In this document: positions 1-7,967 of the stretch, piece after piece
How the letters are laid out: each line of letters begins with the position of its first letter
Position numbering within the stretch: position 1 is the first letter of the stretch
Assembly: GCF_018129025.1 (NCBI RefSeq)
Contig: NZ_JAAEDI010000018.1
Coordinates: 62,001-126,000, forward strand
Direction of reading: 5' to 3'
DNA from: Neoroseomonas terrae
GTDB lineage: Bacteria; Pseudomonadota; Alphaproteobacteria; Acetobacterales; Acetobacteraceae
Length of the DNA stretch: 64,000 bases
The notes under the pieces: generated by a model
What the model was told of the DNA's origin: nothing
Database searches by the model: none
Seen by the model: the letters and a program-made list of their open reading frames with translations, nothing else
Position numbers and translations under genes: made by a program

Positions 1-290
1 CCGCGACAGTCGCGTTCCCTAGTCAGGCGCCCACGCTGCACCGAAGTTCGGCTTTGTCGGGCCGGGAGGCCTCCGCCTGCTGAACGCCGGGTATTGGTTT
101 CCAAAGGCCTTTCGGCCTTTGGCGGGGTGAGCCCGAGAGGGGCAGAGCCCCTCTCGGTACGGCAGCGGACATATCGGAACCACCACGCTCCGGGCTTGAT
201 CCGGCGGGCCTTTTCGGGATTGATGCGCCGCGATGCGGGCGGCCGACGCAGGCCGTTCGTGCGCGCCATGTTTCAGGTCCAGGGATTACG
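1..290. other. Leader region upstream of coxC
   Basis: No complete gene is visible here. The first 22 bases can be read on the plus strand as the last codons of a gene ending in TAG at 20-22 (residues RDSRVP), which would fit a gene in the same operon, but seven codons are too few to identify it. The stretch then holds one copy of the dispersed double stem-loop repeat (96-155) and a leader ending in a plausible ribosome binding site (AGGGATTACG) just before the coxC start. Confidence 0.4.
96..155 (+). repeat. Double stem-loop dispersed repeat, copy A
   Basis: Two adjacent hairpins joined by a short spacer containing GGGGTGAG. The first stem is CCAAAGGCC/GGCCTTTGG (101-109 with 114-122) and the second is GAGAGGGG/CCCCTCTC (135-142 with 148-155). 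The same two-hairpin unit occurs near 10884, 14021, 14210 and 58687. This copy lies 135 bases before coxC. There is no T-tract after either stem, so it is not a canonical terminator. Confidence 0.85.
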
Positions 291-1145
291 ATGGCCAGCA
301 CCAGCCACGCGCAAGCCGACTCCGGCGTGCCGCACTACAAGCACCCGTACCATCTGGTGGACCCGTCGCCGTGGCCGCTGCTCGGGTCGTTCAGCGGCGG
401 CGCGCTGGTGCTTGGCATCGTGCTGTGGGCGCACAGCAACATCCACTGGGTCTTCGGCCTCGGCCTGATGGGCGTGCTCGCCACCATGTTCTTCTGGTGG
501 CGCGACATCGTGCGCGAGTCGGGCACGCCCGGCTTGCATTCGCCGATCGTGAAGCTCGGTCTCCGCTACGGCATGACGCTGTTCATCGCCTCCGAGGTGA
601 TGTTCTTCGTCGCCTTCTTCTGGTCCTGGTTCCATTTCGCGCTCTACCCGGAACATGTGTCCGGCGCCGCCGCCCCGGCGATCTGGCCACCCCGCGGCAC
701 GCTGACATTCGACCCCTGGGGGCTGCCCTTCCTCAACACCATGATCCTGCTGCTCTCGGGCTGCACGGTGACATGGGCGCATGCCGCGCTGATCCAGAAC
801 GACCGCAAGACACTGGTGAAGGCGCTGGCGCTGACCGTGTGCCTGGGCGCCATCTTCACCGGGCTGCAGGCCTGGGAATACTCGCTGGCCCCGTTCAAGT
901 TCTACGAGGGCGGCATCTATTCGTCGGTGTTCTTCCTCGCCACGGGCTTCCACGGTTTCCACGTCATCATCGGCACGACCTTCCTGGCGATCTGCCTGAT
1001 CCGGGCCGCGAAGGGCCACTTCACGCCGGAACGCCATTTCGGCTTCGAGGCGGCCGCCTGGTACTGGCACTTCGTCGACGTGGTGTGGCTGTTCCTCTTT
1101 GTCTGCATCTACTGGCTCGGCGCCGGCGAGATCGCCCAGCACTGA
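291..1145 (+). CDS. coxC: Cytochrome c oxidase subunit III
   Basis: This encodes subunit III of the aa3-type cytochrome c oxidase, a membrane subunit that supports the catalytic core of the terminal respiratory oxidase. At 284 aa it has the usual length. Family-typical segments are visible: HPYHLVDPSPWP near the N-terminus, EVMFFVAFFWSWFHFAL, ATGFHGFHVIIGTTFL and WYWHFVDVVWLFLF near the C-terminus, with about seven hydrophobic helices. The ATG follows AGGGATTACG. The stop overlaps the start of the DUF983 gene (TGATG), which indicates one transcript with DUF983 and SURF1, the common alphaproteobacterial order. Subunits I and II are not in the window and presumably lie upstream. Confidence 0.97.
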   Translation: MASTSHAQADSGVPHYKHPYHLVDPSPWPLLGSFSGGALVLGIVLWAHSNIHWVFGLGLMGVLATMFFWWRDIVRESGTPGLHSPIVKLGLRYGMTLFIASEVMFFVAFFWSWFHFALYPEHVSGAAAPAIWPPRGTLTFDPWGLPFLNTMILLLSGCTVTWAHAALIQNDRKTLVKALALTVCLGAIFTGLQAWEYSLAPFKFYEGGIYSSVFFLATGFHGFHVIIGTTFLAICLIRAAKGHFTPERHFGFEAAAWYWHFVDVVWLFLFVCIYWLGAGEIAQH

Positions 1146-1600
1146 TGCCGTCCCTCGAAACCACGCCGTCTGCGGACGACGAGGCAAGGGAAACCAACAC
1201 CGGCCGGGCCCTCAAGCCCGGCCGGATGCCGTTTGGGGGATCGTGTGGCCTGGCTGATGCACCCTCCCCCGTGACGGCCGCCCTGCTCGGCCGCTGCCCG
1301 CGCTGCGGGCAGGGACACCTCTTTGCCGGCGTGCTCGACATCCGCCCACGCTGCGAGGCCTGTGGCCTCGACCTGTCCGCCCATGATGCCGGGGATGGGC
1401 CGGCGGTGGCGGGGATCTTCATCATCGGCGCCATCGCGGTCGGGCTCGCGCTATGGGTTGATGCGCGCTACCGGCCGCCGCTCTGGGTCCATGCCCTGAT
1501 CTGGCCGCTGGTCGTGCTGCCGCTCTCGTTGGTCACCATGCGGCTCGCCAAGGCGGCGCTGGTTGTCCTGCAATGGCGCCACCGGCGCGACGCGGACTGA
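1145..1600 (+). CDS. DUF983 family membrane protein
   Basis: A 151-aa protein with two CxxC pairs (CPRCGQG and CEACGLDLS) followed by the family hallmark DAGDGPAVAGIFIIGAI, which starts the first of two membrane helices. The start is fixed by translational coupling, because its ATG overlaps the coxC stop. The four cysteines suggest a small metal site, but no biochemical role is established for the family. Members commonly sit between cytochrome oxidase subunit III and SURF1 genes, as here, so a part in oxidase assembly is a reasonable inference. The N-terminal 35 residues before the CxxC region are low in recognisable structure and may be longer than in relatives. Confidence 0.9.
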   Translation: MPSLETTPSADDEARETNTGRALKPGRMPFGGSCGLADAPSPVTAALLGRCPRCGQGHLFAGVLDIRPRCEACGLDLSAHDAGDGPAVAGIFIIGAIAVGLALWVDARYRPPLWVHALIWPLVVLPLSLVTMRLAKAALVVLQWRHRRDAD

Positions 1601-1647
1601 ACCCCACCCCTTCCGGCCGGCCCGGGGAGGCCATATAGCGCCCCGAG

Positions 1648-2358
1648 ATGCCCACAAGCCCTGCCTCCCCCCCACCCCGTCCCGGCGCCTGGCGCCGGCT
1701 GGTGCTGCCGGTGCTGGTGATGCTGCCGGCGTTGCTGGCGCTGCTTGGCCTCGGCACCTGGCAGGTGCAGCGCCTGCTGTGGAAGACCGAGCTGCTGGAA
1801 CGCTTCGCCGAGACGGAGGCCGCCCCCGCGCAGCCCGCCGGCGACACGCCCGCCGCCTACAGCAAGGTCTCCCTGACCGGCCGCTTCGACCATGGGCGGG
1901 AAGCCCTGCTGGAACTCGAACTGCGTGGCACCACCCTCGGTGGCCGGCTGGTCACGCCCCTGCTGCGCAACGGTGCCGTGCCGGTGCTGGTCGATCGCGG
2001 CTGGGTGCCCTACGAGCCCACCCGCCCGATCAGCCATCCGGAAGGCGAGGTGACCGTCACCGGCTGGGTCCGCCCCGGCGAGACGGCCGGGCTTTTCTCC
2101 GCCAACGACGACGTTCCCGGCCGGCGCTTCTACACCTTCGATCCGGCAGTGATCGGCGCCGCGCTTGGCCTCCCGCGCGTGGCGCCCTGGGGGCTGGTCG
2201 CGATGGGGCCGGTCGACGGCCTGCCGGAACCCACGCAGCGCCTGCCGCGGCCGACCAACAACCACCTCGGCTATGTCATCACCTGGTACGGCTTGGCGGT
2301 TGCGCTGGTCGGCGTATTCGCCGTCTGGGCCCGCCGCCGCCTCAAGGAGAAGAACTGA
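1648..2358 (+). CDS. SURF1 family cytochrome oxidase biogenesis protein
   Basis: SURF1 proteins assist maturation of the haem-copper oxidase, probably at the haem a insertion step of subunit I. The 236-aa product has the family layout: an N-terminal helix (about residues 18-40) ending in LGTWQVQRLLWK, a periplasmic middle domain with VLVDRGWVP and VTGWVRPGE, and a C-terminal helix starting at NNHLGYVITWYGLA. These blocks match the known SURF1 signature (GxWQxxRxxWK and NxHxxYAxTWxxL). It follows DUF983 by 47 bases, and its TGA overlaps the ATG of the next gene (ATGA), so it is cotranscribed with both neighbours. Confidence 0.95.
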   Translation: MPTSPASPPPRPGAWRRLVLPVLVMLPALLALLGLGTWQVQRLLWKTELLERFAETEAAPAQPAGDTPAAYSKVSLTGRFDHGREALLELELRGTTLGGRLVTPLLRNGAVPVLVDRGWVPYEPTRPISHPEGEVTVTGWVRPGETAGLFSANDDVPGRRFYTFDPAVIGAALGLPRVAPWGLVAMGPVDGLPEPTQRLPRPTNNHLGYVITWYGLAVALVGVFAVWARRRLKEKN

Positions 2359-3845
2359 TGCCCAATGCCGCGCTCGACCGCCTGAAGGCCCGCTTCGCGC
2401 GCATCGCCGCGCTGGGTGAGGCCGCGGGCATGCTGCATTGGGATGCCAGCGCCATGATGCCGCCGGGCGGCGGCGCCTCGCGCGGGGAGCAGCTCGCCGC
2501 CCTCGCCGGCCTGTCACACGAATTGCTGACGGCGCCGGTTGTCGAGGAAGACCTCGAGATCGCACGGGCCGAGGGCGCGTGGCAGGAAGCCAACCTCGCC
2601 CTGATGGCCCGCATCCATGCGCGCGCCACCGCGTTGCCGACCGACCTCGTCGAGGCCACCGCCCTCGCCAATTCCGCCTGCGAGAAGATCTGGCGGGAGG
2701 CCAAGGCGCGGGCCGACTTCGCCATGGTCCGCCCCGCGCTCACCGAAGTGGTGCGCCTCCAGCGCGAAACGGCGCAGGCGCTCGCCGGCGCCCTCGGCAT
2801 GGACCCTTACGACGCCCTGATGGACGGCTACCAGCGCGGCGTCACGGCCGCCGATGTCGAGCCGGTCTTCGCGGCCTACGAAGCCTTCCTGGCCGACGCC
2901 CTGCCACGGGCTGAAGCGATCCAGGCGGCGCGGCCCGCCCCCATCCCGCTGCCCGGCCCCTTCCCGGTCGAGATTCAGCGCCGGCTCTGCCGCTCACTGT
3001 CGGAACGCATCGGGCTCGACTACGAGCATGCGCGGCTCGACGAGTCCCTGCACCCCTTCTGCGGCGGCACGCCGCAGGATGTGCGGCTGACCACCTTCTA
3101 TGACGAGCGCGACGTGTCCAAGGCGCTGCTCGGCGTGCTGCATGAGACCGGCCACGGGCTGTACGAGCGCGGCCTGCCCGAGGCCTGGGCGCGGCAGCCG
3201 GTGGGCGATGCGGCCGGCATGGCGGCGCATGAATCGCAATCCCTGATCGTCGAGATGCAGGCTTGCCGGTCAGACGCCTTCCTCGGCTTTCTCGGCGGCG
3301 AGTTGCGCGCCGCCTTCGGCGGGCCGGCCGCGCCCTACGGGGCGGCGAACCTCGCAGGGCTGTGGCGGCATGTCTCGCGGGGCTTCATCCGCGTCGATGC
3401 CGATGAGATCACCTACCCCGCCCACGTCATCCTCCGCTTCCGGCTGGAACGCGCGCTGATCGGCGGCGCTCTCGACGTCGCCGACCTCCCGGGCGCCTGG
3501 AACGAGGGCATGCAGCGGATGCTCGGCATCACCCCGCCGGATGATGCGCGCGGCTGCCTCCAGGACATCCACTGGCATGACGGCGCCTTCGGCTACTTCC
3601 CCTCCTACACGCTCGGCGCCATGGCGGCGGCGCAGCTCATGAAGGCGGCGCGGGCGGCGGTGCCGGGGCTCGACGAGGCGCTCGGCCAAGGCGACATGGC
3701 GCCGCTGCTCGGCTGGCTGCGCACGAATGTGCACGGCAAGGGCTCGCTGCTCGGCTTCCAGGACCTGCTGCGGGCGGCGACGGGCAAACCGCTCGACCCG
3801 GCGGATTTCACCGAGCACCTGGCGCGGCGCTACCTCGGCGGCTGA
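2358..3845 (+). CDS. M32 family zinc carboxypeptidase
   Basis: A cytoplasmic metallocarboxypeptidase of the Taq/Pfu type that trims C-terminal residues from peptides. It has 495 aa, the normal family size of about 500. The zinc-binding motif HETGH is at residues 262-266, in the context LLGVLHETGHGLYERGLP. Downstream HESQSLIVEMQ and DEITYPAHVILRFRLER are also family blocks. The start is chosen by the ATGA overlap with the SURF1 stop, which implies translational coupling. The 3' end overlaps the end of the opposite-strand WcbI-like gene by 16 bases. It is not a usual member of the cox cluster, so its cotranscription looks lineage-specific. Confidence 0.95.
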   Translation: MPNAALDRLKARFARIAALGEAAGMLHWDASAMMPPGGGASRGEQLAALAGLSHELLTAPVVEEDLEIARAEGAWQEANLALMARIHARATALPTDLVEATALANSACEKIWREAKARADFAMVRPALTEVVRLQRETAQALAGALGMDPYDALMDGYQRGVTAADVEPVFAAYEAFLADALPRAEAIQAARPAPIPLPGPFPVEIQRRLCRSLSERIGLDYEHARLDESLHPFCGGTPQDVRLTTFYDERDVSKALLGVLHETGHGLYERGLPEAWARQPVGDAAGMAAHESQSLIVEMQACRSDAFLGFLGGELRAAFGGPAAPYGAANLAGLWRHVSRGFIRVDADEITYPAHVILRFRLERALIGGALDVADLPGAWNEGMQRMLGITPPDDARGCLQDIHWHDGAFGYFPSYTLGAMAAAQLMKAARAAVPGLDEALGQGDMAPLLGWLRTNVHGKGSLLGFQDLLRAATGKPLDPADFTEHLARRYLGG

Positions 3846-4771
3846 CGGCGGGGCGGTACCGGCGGCCAGCTCGGTCCGGGCAGCGGACCGACGGCGTCGT
3901 ATACGCGGTAGAAGGCCTCGACCAACGGCAAGGGTTCGTAGAGCACTACGCCCTGATGCTTCACGCCCCGCGGGCTGGCATCGACCACCTGGGTGCCCCG
4001 GAAGGTCGGGCGAGGTTCCGGCGGCAGCCCATAGTGCCGCAGGATCGCAGGATAGCCGGGCAGGTCTATGTCATGGAGCGCGGTCTTCACGCCACCGGCC
4101 GCACCCGCGTCGAAGGGCAGCCCGGCGCGCGCCGCGATTCGCATCGCCATATGCAGCAGCAGCAGGTTCGAAGGATGGCCGGGCGTGTGGAAATGCCGGT
4201 GCCGGGTGGTGATGTCCGCGACAAGGTCGCTGATGGTGACATCCACCGCCACCTCCCGCATCCGCAGCTGTTCGAGCGCGACGGCGAAGGGGTCGGGCAT
4301 CGCGTCGAGTAGTGTTTCGCCGTCGAGCAGCCTCGTCGCCTCCGTGGCCGGCACGCCTTGCCGGTATGCCGACAGGACCCGGTCATAGTGATAATTCCCG
4401 AGCGGCCCGGCCAGGATCGGCCCGTTGTCCCGTCGGAGATGGCGCACATCCGGGGTGAAGCCTGTAAAGTTCAGCGTCGGGAAGACGACCACGCGATCCG
4501 GCCGGAGCGCCCTGAGCGTCTGCGTCGCCAGGAGGGGCAGGTCGTAGCGCGTCGCCGCCACCGGCATGATGCGCTGGGTCAGGATCAGGTCCGCCGCCTC
4601 GATGGCCCGCTGGGTCTCAGCCGCCTCGGTGGCGCGCTCGGCCTCCGGCGCCTGCCCCGGTGCCAGGCGGTAGATCTCCAGCGCCCGCGTGATCTCGATC
4701 CCGGGGGTCGCCAGCCGCAGCGCCTCTGCGAGGATAGGGACCTGGCAGTTGCCAAGCAGGACGACGCGCAA
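3830..4771 (-). CDS. WcbI-like polysaccharide biosynthesis protein
   Basis: A 313-aa protein that begins RVVLLGNCQVPILAEAL. The GNCQ motif at residues 7-10 is the hallmark of the WcbI family, whose founder in Burkholderia is a capsule-biosynthesis protein proposed to be an acetyltransferase. Other family-like points are DLILTQRIMP and the late HPSNLLLLHMAMRI segment. The likely start is TTG at 4771, because the motif follows at once and no ATG or GTG in frame fits; GGAG lies nine bases upstream. It is alone on the minus strand between the M32 gene (tail-to-tail, 16-base overlap) and thrC (divergent). No glycosyltransferase or capsule gene is adjacent, so its substrate is unknown. Confidence 0.75.
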   Translation of the reverse strand: MRVVLLGNCQVPILAEALRLATPGIEITRALEIYRLAPGQAPEAERATEAAETQRAIEAADLILTQRIMPVAATRYDLPLLATQTLRALRPDRVVVFPTLNFTGFTPDVRHLRRDNGPILAGPLGNYHYDRVLSAYRQGVPATEATRLLDGETLLDAMPDPFAVALEQLRMREVAVDVTISDLVADITTRHRHFHTPGHPSNLLLLHMAMRIAARAGLPFDAGAAGGVKTALHDIDLPGYPAILRHYGLPPEPRPTFRGTQVVDASPRGVKHQGVVLYEPLPLVEAFYRVYDAVGPLPGPSWPPVPPRRQPPR

Positions 4772-4945
4772 AGTTCAGTACTCCGGGCCAGGCGAGGTTC
4801 GGGGCCAGGATAGGACGTCACCCCGCCGGTCGGAACCGGATGGCTCGCCTCAGCCGGAACGCCCCCGATCCCGGCGCCGGCAGGCCGCGCTCTCGCCAAG
4901 CTGCCCCCCCTCGCGGTTCCCGCCCGCCGGCGGTATTGCTGCCCC

Positions 4946-6343
4946 ATGCGCTACGTCTCCACCCGCGGGCAGGCTGCCCCTCGCGACTTCGAAGCTGTCC
5001 TGCTGGCGGGCCTCGCCGAGGATGGCGGCCTTTTCGTCCCGGAATCCTGGCCGGAGCTCACGACGGCCGAATGGCGCGCTCTGCGCGGCCTGCCCTATCC
5101 GGATCTCGCCGCCCGGATCCTGGGGCTGTTCGGCGCCGATGACATGCCGATCGAGGCGATGTCCCGCGATGCCTATGCCGGCTTCGGCCACCCGGCCGTC
5201 GTGCCCCTGGTCCAGCTCGACCACAGGACCTTCGCGCTGGAGCTGTTCCACGGCCCGACGCTCGCCTTCAAGGACATGGCGCTGCAACTCCTGGGGCGCA
5301 TGTTCGACCATGTGCTGGAGAAGCGCGGAGAACGCGTCACGATCGTCGGCGCAACCTCGGGCGACACCGGCTCGGCCGCCATTGAGGCATGCCGCGACCG
5401 CGCGGCGGTCGACATCGTCATCCTGCATCCGGAAAACCGCACCAGCGATGTGCAGCGGCGGCAGATGACGACGGTGCTGGCGCCGAACGTGAAGAACATC
5501 GCGATCCAGGGCGATTTCGACGCCTGCCAGGACCTCGTGAAGGCGATGTTCAACGACGCGCCCTTCCGCGCCGAGATGCGGCTGTCCGCGGTGAACTCGA
5601 TCAACTGGGCCCGCATCGCGGCACAAATCCCGTATTACGTCGCCGCGGCGCTGGCGCTCGGTGCGCCGGACCGGGAGGTTGCGGTCTCCGTCCCCACCGG
5701 CAATTTCGGCAATGTGCTGGCGGCCTGGGCGGCGCGGCGGATGGGGCTGCCGATCAGCGGCTTCGTCATCGGGTCGAACCGCAACGACATCCTCGCGCGC
5801 TTCCTCGCCGCCAACGACATGTCAGCGAAGCCGGTGGAGCCCTCCCTCTCCCCGTCCATGGACATCCAGGTGTCGTCGAATTTCGAGCGGCTGCTGTTCG
5901 AGCTACTCGACCGCGATGCCGCCGCGACGGCGCAGACCATGACGCGCTTCCGCAGCGAAGGCCGGATGCCCATCCCGCATGCGGCCTGGAAGCAGGCGAC
6001 TGCCCTGTTCCGCGGCTTCACGCTGGATGACGAAGGAACTCTGGCCGAGATCCGTCACCTGTGGACGAAGGCCGGCTACCTGGCGGACCCGCACACTGCC
6101 GTCGGCACCGCTGCCGCCCGCGCCCTGCCGCCGGCGGACCCTGCCGTGCCTGTCATCGTCGCCGCCACTGCGCATCCGGCCAAGTTCCCCGATGCCGTGG
6201 AACGCGCCACGGGAATCAGGCCGCCCCTGCCCGCCCGCCTCCACGACCTCCACAACCGGGAGGAGCGCTTCGACGTGCTGCCGGACGACCTCCGTGCGGT
6301 CGAGACGGCGGTGCGCGCCCATGCCCGGCGCAACGCCGCTTAA
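4946..6343 (+). CDS. thrC: Threonine synthase
   Basis: Converts O-phosphohomoserine to threonine with pyridoxal phosphate, the last step of threonine synthesis. The 465-aa length and N-terminus (MRYVSTRGQAAPRDFEAVLLAGLAEDG, given here only as its opening pattern YVSTRG) are typical of the class found in proteobacteria. The PLP lysine is K109 in GPTLAFKDMALQ. The phosphate-binding region ATSGDTGSAA and the SVPTGNFGNVLAAW segment are clear. It begins 174 bases from the WcbI-like gene in a divergent arrangement, so its promoter lies in 4772-4945. The M16 peptidase gene follows after 140 bases, a common alphaproteobacterial pairing. Confidence 0.97.
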   Translation: MRYVSTRGQAAPRDFEAVLLAGLAEDGGLFVPESWPELTTAEWRALRGLPYPDLAARILGLFGADDMPIEAMSRDAYAGFGHPAVVPLVQLDHRTFALELFHGPTLAFKDMALQLLGRMFDHVLEKRGERVTIVGATSGDTGSAAIEACRDRAAVDIVILHPENRTSDVQRRQMTTVLAPNVKNIAIQGDFDACQDLVKAMFNDAPFRAEMRLSAVNSINWARIAAQIPYYVAAALALGAPDREVAVSVPTGNFGNVLAAWAARRMGLPISGFVIGSNRNDILARFLAANDMSAKPVEPSLSPSMDIQVSSNFERLLFELLDRDAAATAQTMTRFRSEGRMPIPHAAWKQATALFRGFTLDDEGTLAEIRHLWTKAGYLADPHTAVGTAAARALPPADPAVPVIVAATAHPAKFPDAVERATGIRPPLPARLHDLHNREERFDVLPDDLRAVETAVRAHARRNAA

Positions 6344-6483
6344 AGCACCACTCGGTCGAACGGCGCCGGCCCACACCTCCGCCGGCCGGGCTATGGTCGG
6401 TGCCGTTCCGGCGTCAACCAGGAATGCGCCAGCCACCGGCCGCCGCGGGCGGCCGCAGCCCCGGTTGATGGGGGCGGTGTGCA

Positions 6484-7815
6484 ATGGAGCAGGAACGACT
6501 ACATAAGTCGGCTTACATCGCCCATTCCGCCAGGACCCCGCCCTTGTCCCAGACCGATGCCGTCCGCGTTACCCGCCTGCCCTCCGGCCTGACCGTCGTC
6601 TCCGAGACCATGCCCCGCGTCGAGACCGTCTCGGTCGGCGCCTATATCGGCGTCGGCACGCGGCACGAGGCGCCGGAGGTGAACGGCGTCTCCCACTTCC
6701 TCGAACACATGGCCTTCAAGGGCACGGCGCGCCGCGACGCGGCCGCCATCTCCCGCGAGATCGAGAATGTCGGCGGCCATCTGAACGCCTATACCTCGCG
6801 CGAGCAGACCGCCTTCTACGCCAAGGTGCTGAAGGAGGATACGGCCCTCGCCGTCGACATCATCGGCGACATCCTGACGCATTCCACCTTCATCCCCGAG
6901 GAGATCGAGCGCGAGCGCGGCGTGATCCTCCAGGAAATCGGCCAGGCCAACGACACGCCGGACGACATCGTGTTCGACCATTTCCAGGAGACGGCCTTCC
7001 CGTCGCAGGCGATGGGCCGCCCCGTTCTCGGCACCGAGGACACGATCAAGGCGATGTCCCGCGATGCGCTGACCGGCTACATGCGCAGCCACTACGGCCC
7101 GCAGCAGATGGTCATCGCGGCGGCCGGCGCGCTCCAGCACGATGCGCTGCTCGAGATGGTCCGCACCCATTTCGCCGACCTTCCCACGACGGACAGTGCC
7201 GTCGCCGAGGCGGCACGCTACGGCGGGGGGGAGTTCCGCGAGGCGCGCGAGCTGGACCAGGTGCACATCGTCCTTGGCTTCCCTTCCGTGAAGCATGGCG
7301 ATCCGCTGCACTATCCGACGCAGCTTCTGTCGACGCTGCTCGGCGGCGGCATGTCCTCGCGGCTGTTTCAGGAGATCCGTGAGAAGCGCGGCCTGGTCTA
7401 TTCGATCTATTCCTTCGCCTCGCCCTTCCGCGACGGCGGGTTGTTCCAGATCTACGCCGGCACCGGCGAGAAGGAAGCGGCCGAGCTGATGCCGGTGACG
7501 ATCGAAGCACTGCGCGCCGTGCAGCGCGACGTGACGGAGGACGAACTCGCCCGCGGCAAGGCGCAACTCCGCGCATCGCTGCTGATGTCGCTGGAAAGCA
7601 CCGGCAGCCGCTGCGAGCAGCTTGCCCGGCAGTTGCAGGTGTTCGGCCGGGTGATCCCGGTCGAGGAGACGAAGGCGAAGATCGCGGCGGTGACGGTGGA
7701 GCAGGTGCAACAGGCCGCGGCGGCGATGTTCCGCGCGGCGCCGACACTGGCGGCGATGGGACCTGCGGAGAATGTGCCGGCGGTCGGCGCGATCATGGAG
7801 AAGCTGGCGGCGTAA
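6484..7815 (+). CDS. M16 family zinc peptidase (processing-peptidase-like)
   Basis: A pitrilysin-family zinc peptidase resembling mitochondrial processing peptidase beta. The inverted zinc motif HFLEH is at residues 71-75 (counting from 6484), followed by MAFKGTARR, and the distal glutamate lies in ERGVILQEIGQANDTPDD. The C-terminal domain contains LLGGGMSSRLFQEIREKRGL, another family block. The start is uncertain. ATG 6484 gives 443 aa but a 20-residue N-terminus without homologous character; an in-frame TTG at 6544, preceded by AGGA, would give 423 aa starting just before DAVRVTRLPSGLTV, which is where family members normally begin. I think the TTG is at least as likely. Confidence 0.93.
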   Translation: MEQERLHKSAYIAHSARTPPLSQTDAVRVTRLPSGLTVVSETMPRVETVSVGAYIGVGTRHEAPEVNGVSHFLEHMAFKGTARRDAAAISREIENVGGHLNAYTSREQTAFYAKVLKEDTALAVDIIGDILTHSTFIPEEIERERGVILQEIGQANDTPDDIVFDHFQETAFPSQAMGRPVLGTEDTIKAMSRDALTGYMRSHYGPQQMVIAAAGALQHDALLEMVRTHFADLPTTDSAVAEAARYGGGEFREARELDQVHIVLGFPSVKHGDPLHYPTQLLSTLLGGGMSSRLFQEIREKRGLVYSIYSFASPFRDGGLFQIYAGTGEKEAAELMPVTIEALRAVQRDVTEDELARGKAQLRASLLMSLESTGSRCEQLARQLQVFGRVIPVEETKAKIAAVTVEQVQQAAAAMFRAAPTLAAMGPAENVPAVGAIMEKLAA

Positions 7816-7946
7816 AGGTCGGGGGCAGATGAACTCCCCCGAACCCCCTCCCTTTTTTTATCCTCTGGCGCCGCCCACCGCGGTCCGTCTCCAAAAGATA
7901 GAAACCGGTGGGGGATTCGGGGGAGGTGTTCCTCCCCCGACCTTTT
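7814..7946. repeat. Long interrupted inverted repeat between M16 and pmbA genes
   Basis: AAAGGTCGGGGG at 7814-7825 is exactly complementary to CCCCCGACCTTT at 7934-7945. Inside it, ACTCCCCCGAACCCCC pairs imperfectly with the GGGGGATTCGGGGGAGG side. A smaller hairpin CGGGGG/CCCCCG (7820-7825 with 7836-7841) is followed eleven bases later by a run of seven T (7853-7859), so the left half could weakly terminate the M16 transcript. The outer arm begins inside the M16 stop codon. The element fills nearly the whole gap up to the ribosome binding site of the next gene. Confidence 0.75.
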
Positions 7947-7967
7947 CCTGCCCACGAAGGAAACGAG

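Noticed and set aside
135-155. The GAGAGGGG/CCCCTCTC hairpins as rho-independent terminators
   Set aside because: None of the copies is followed by a T-tract, and copy A lies directly upstream of coxC in its leader. They are better described as part of the dispersed repeat.
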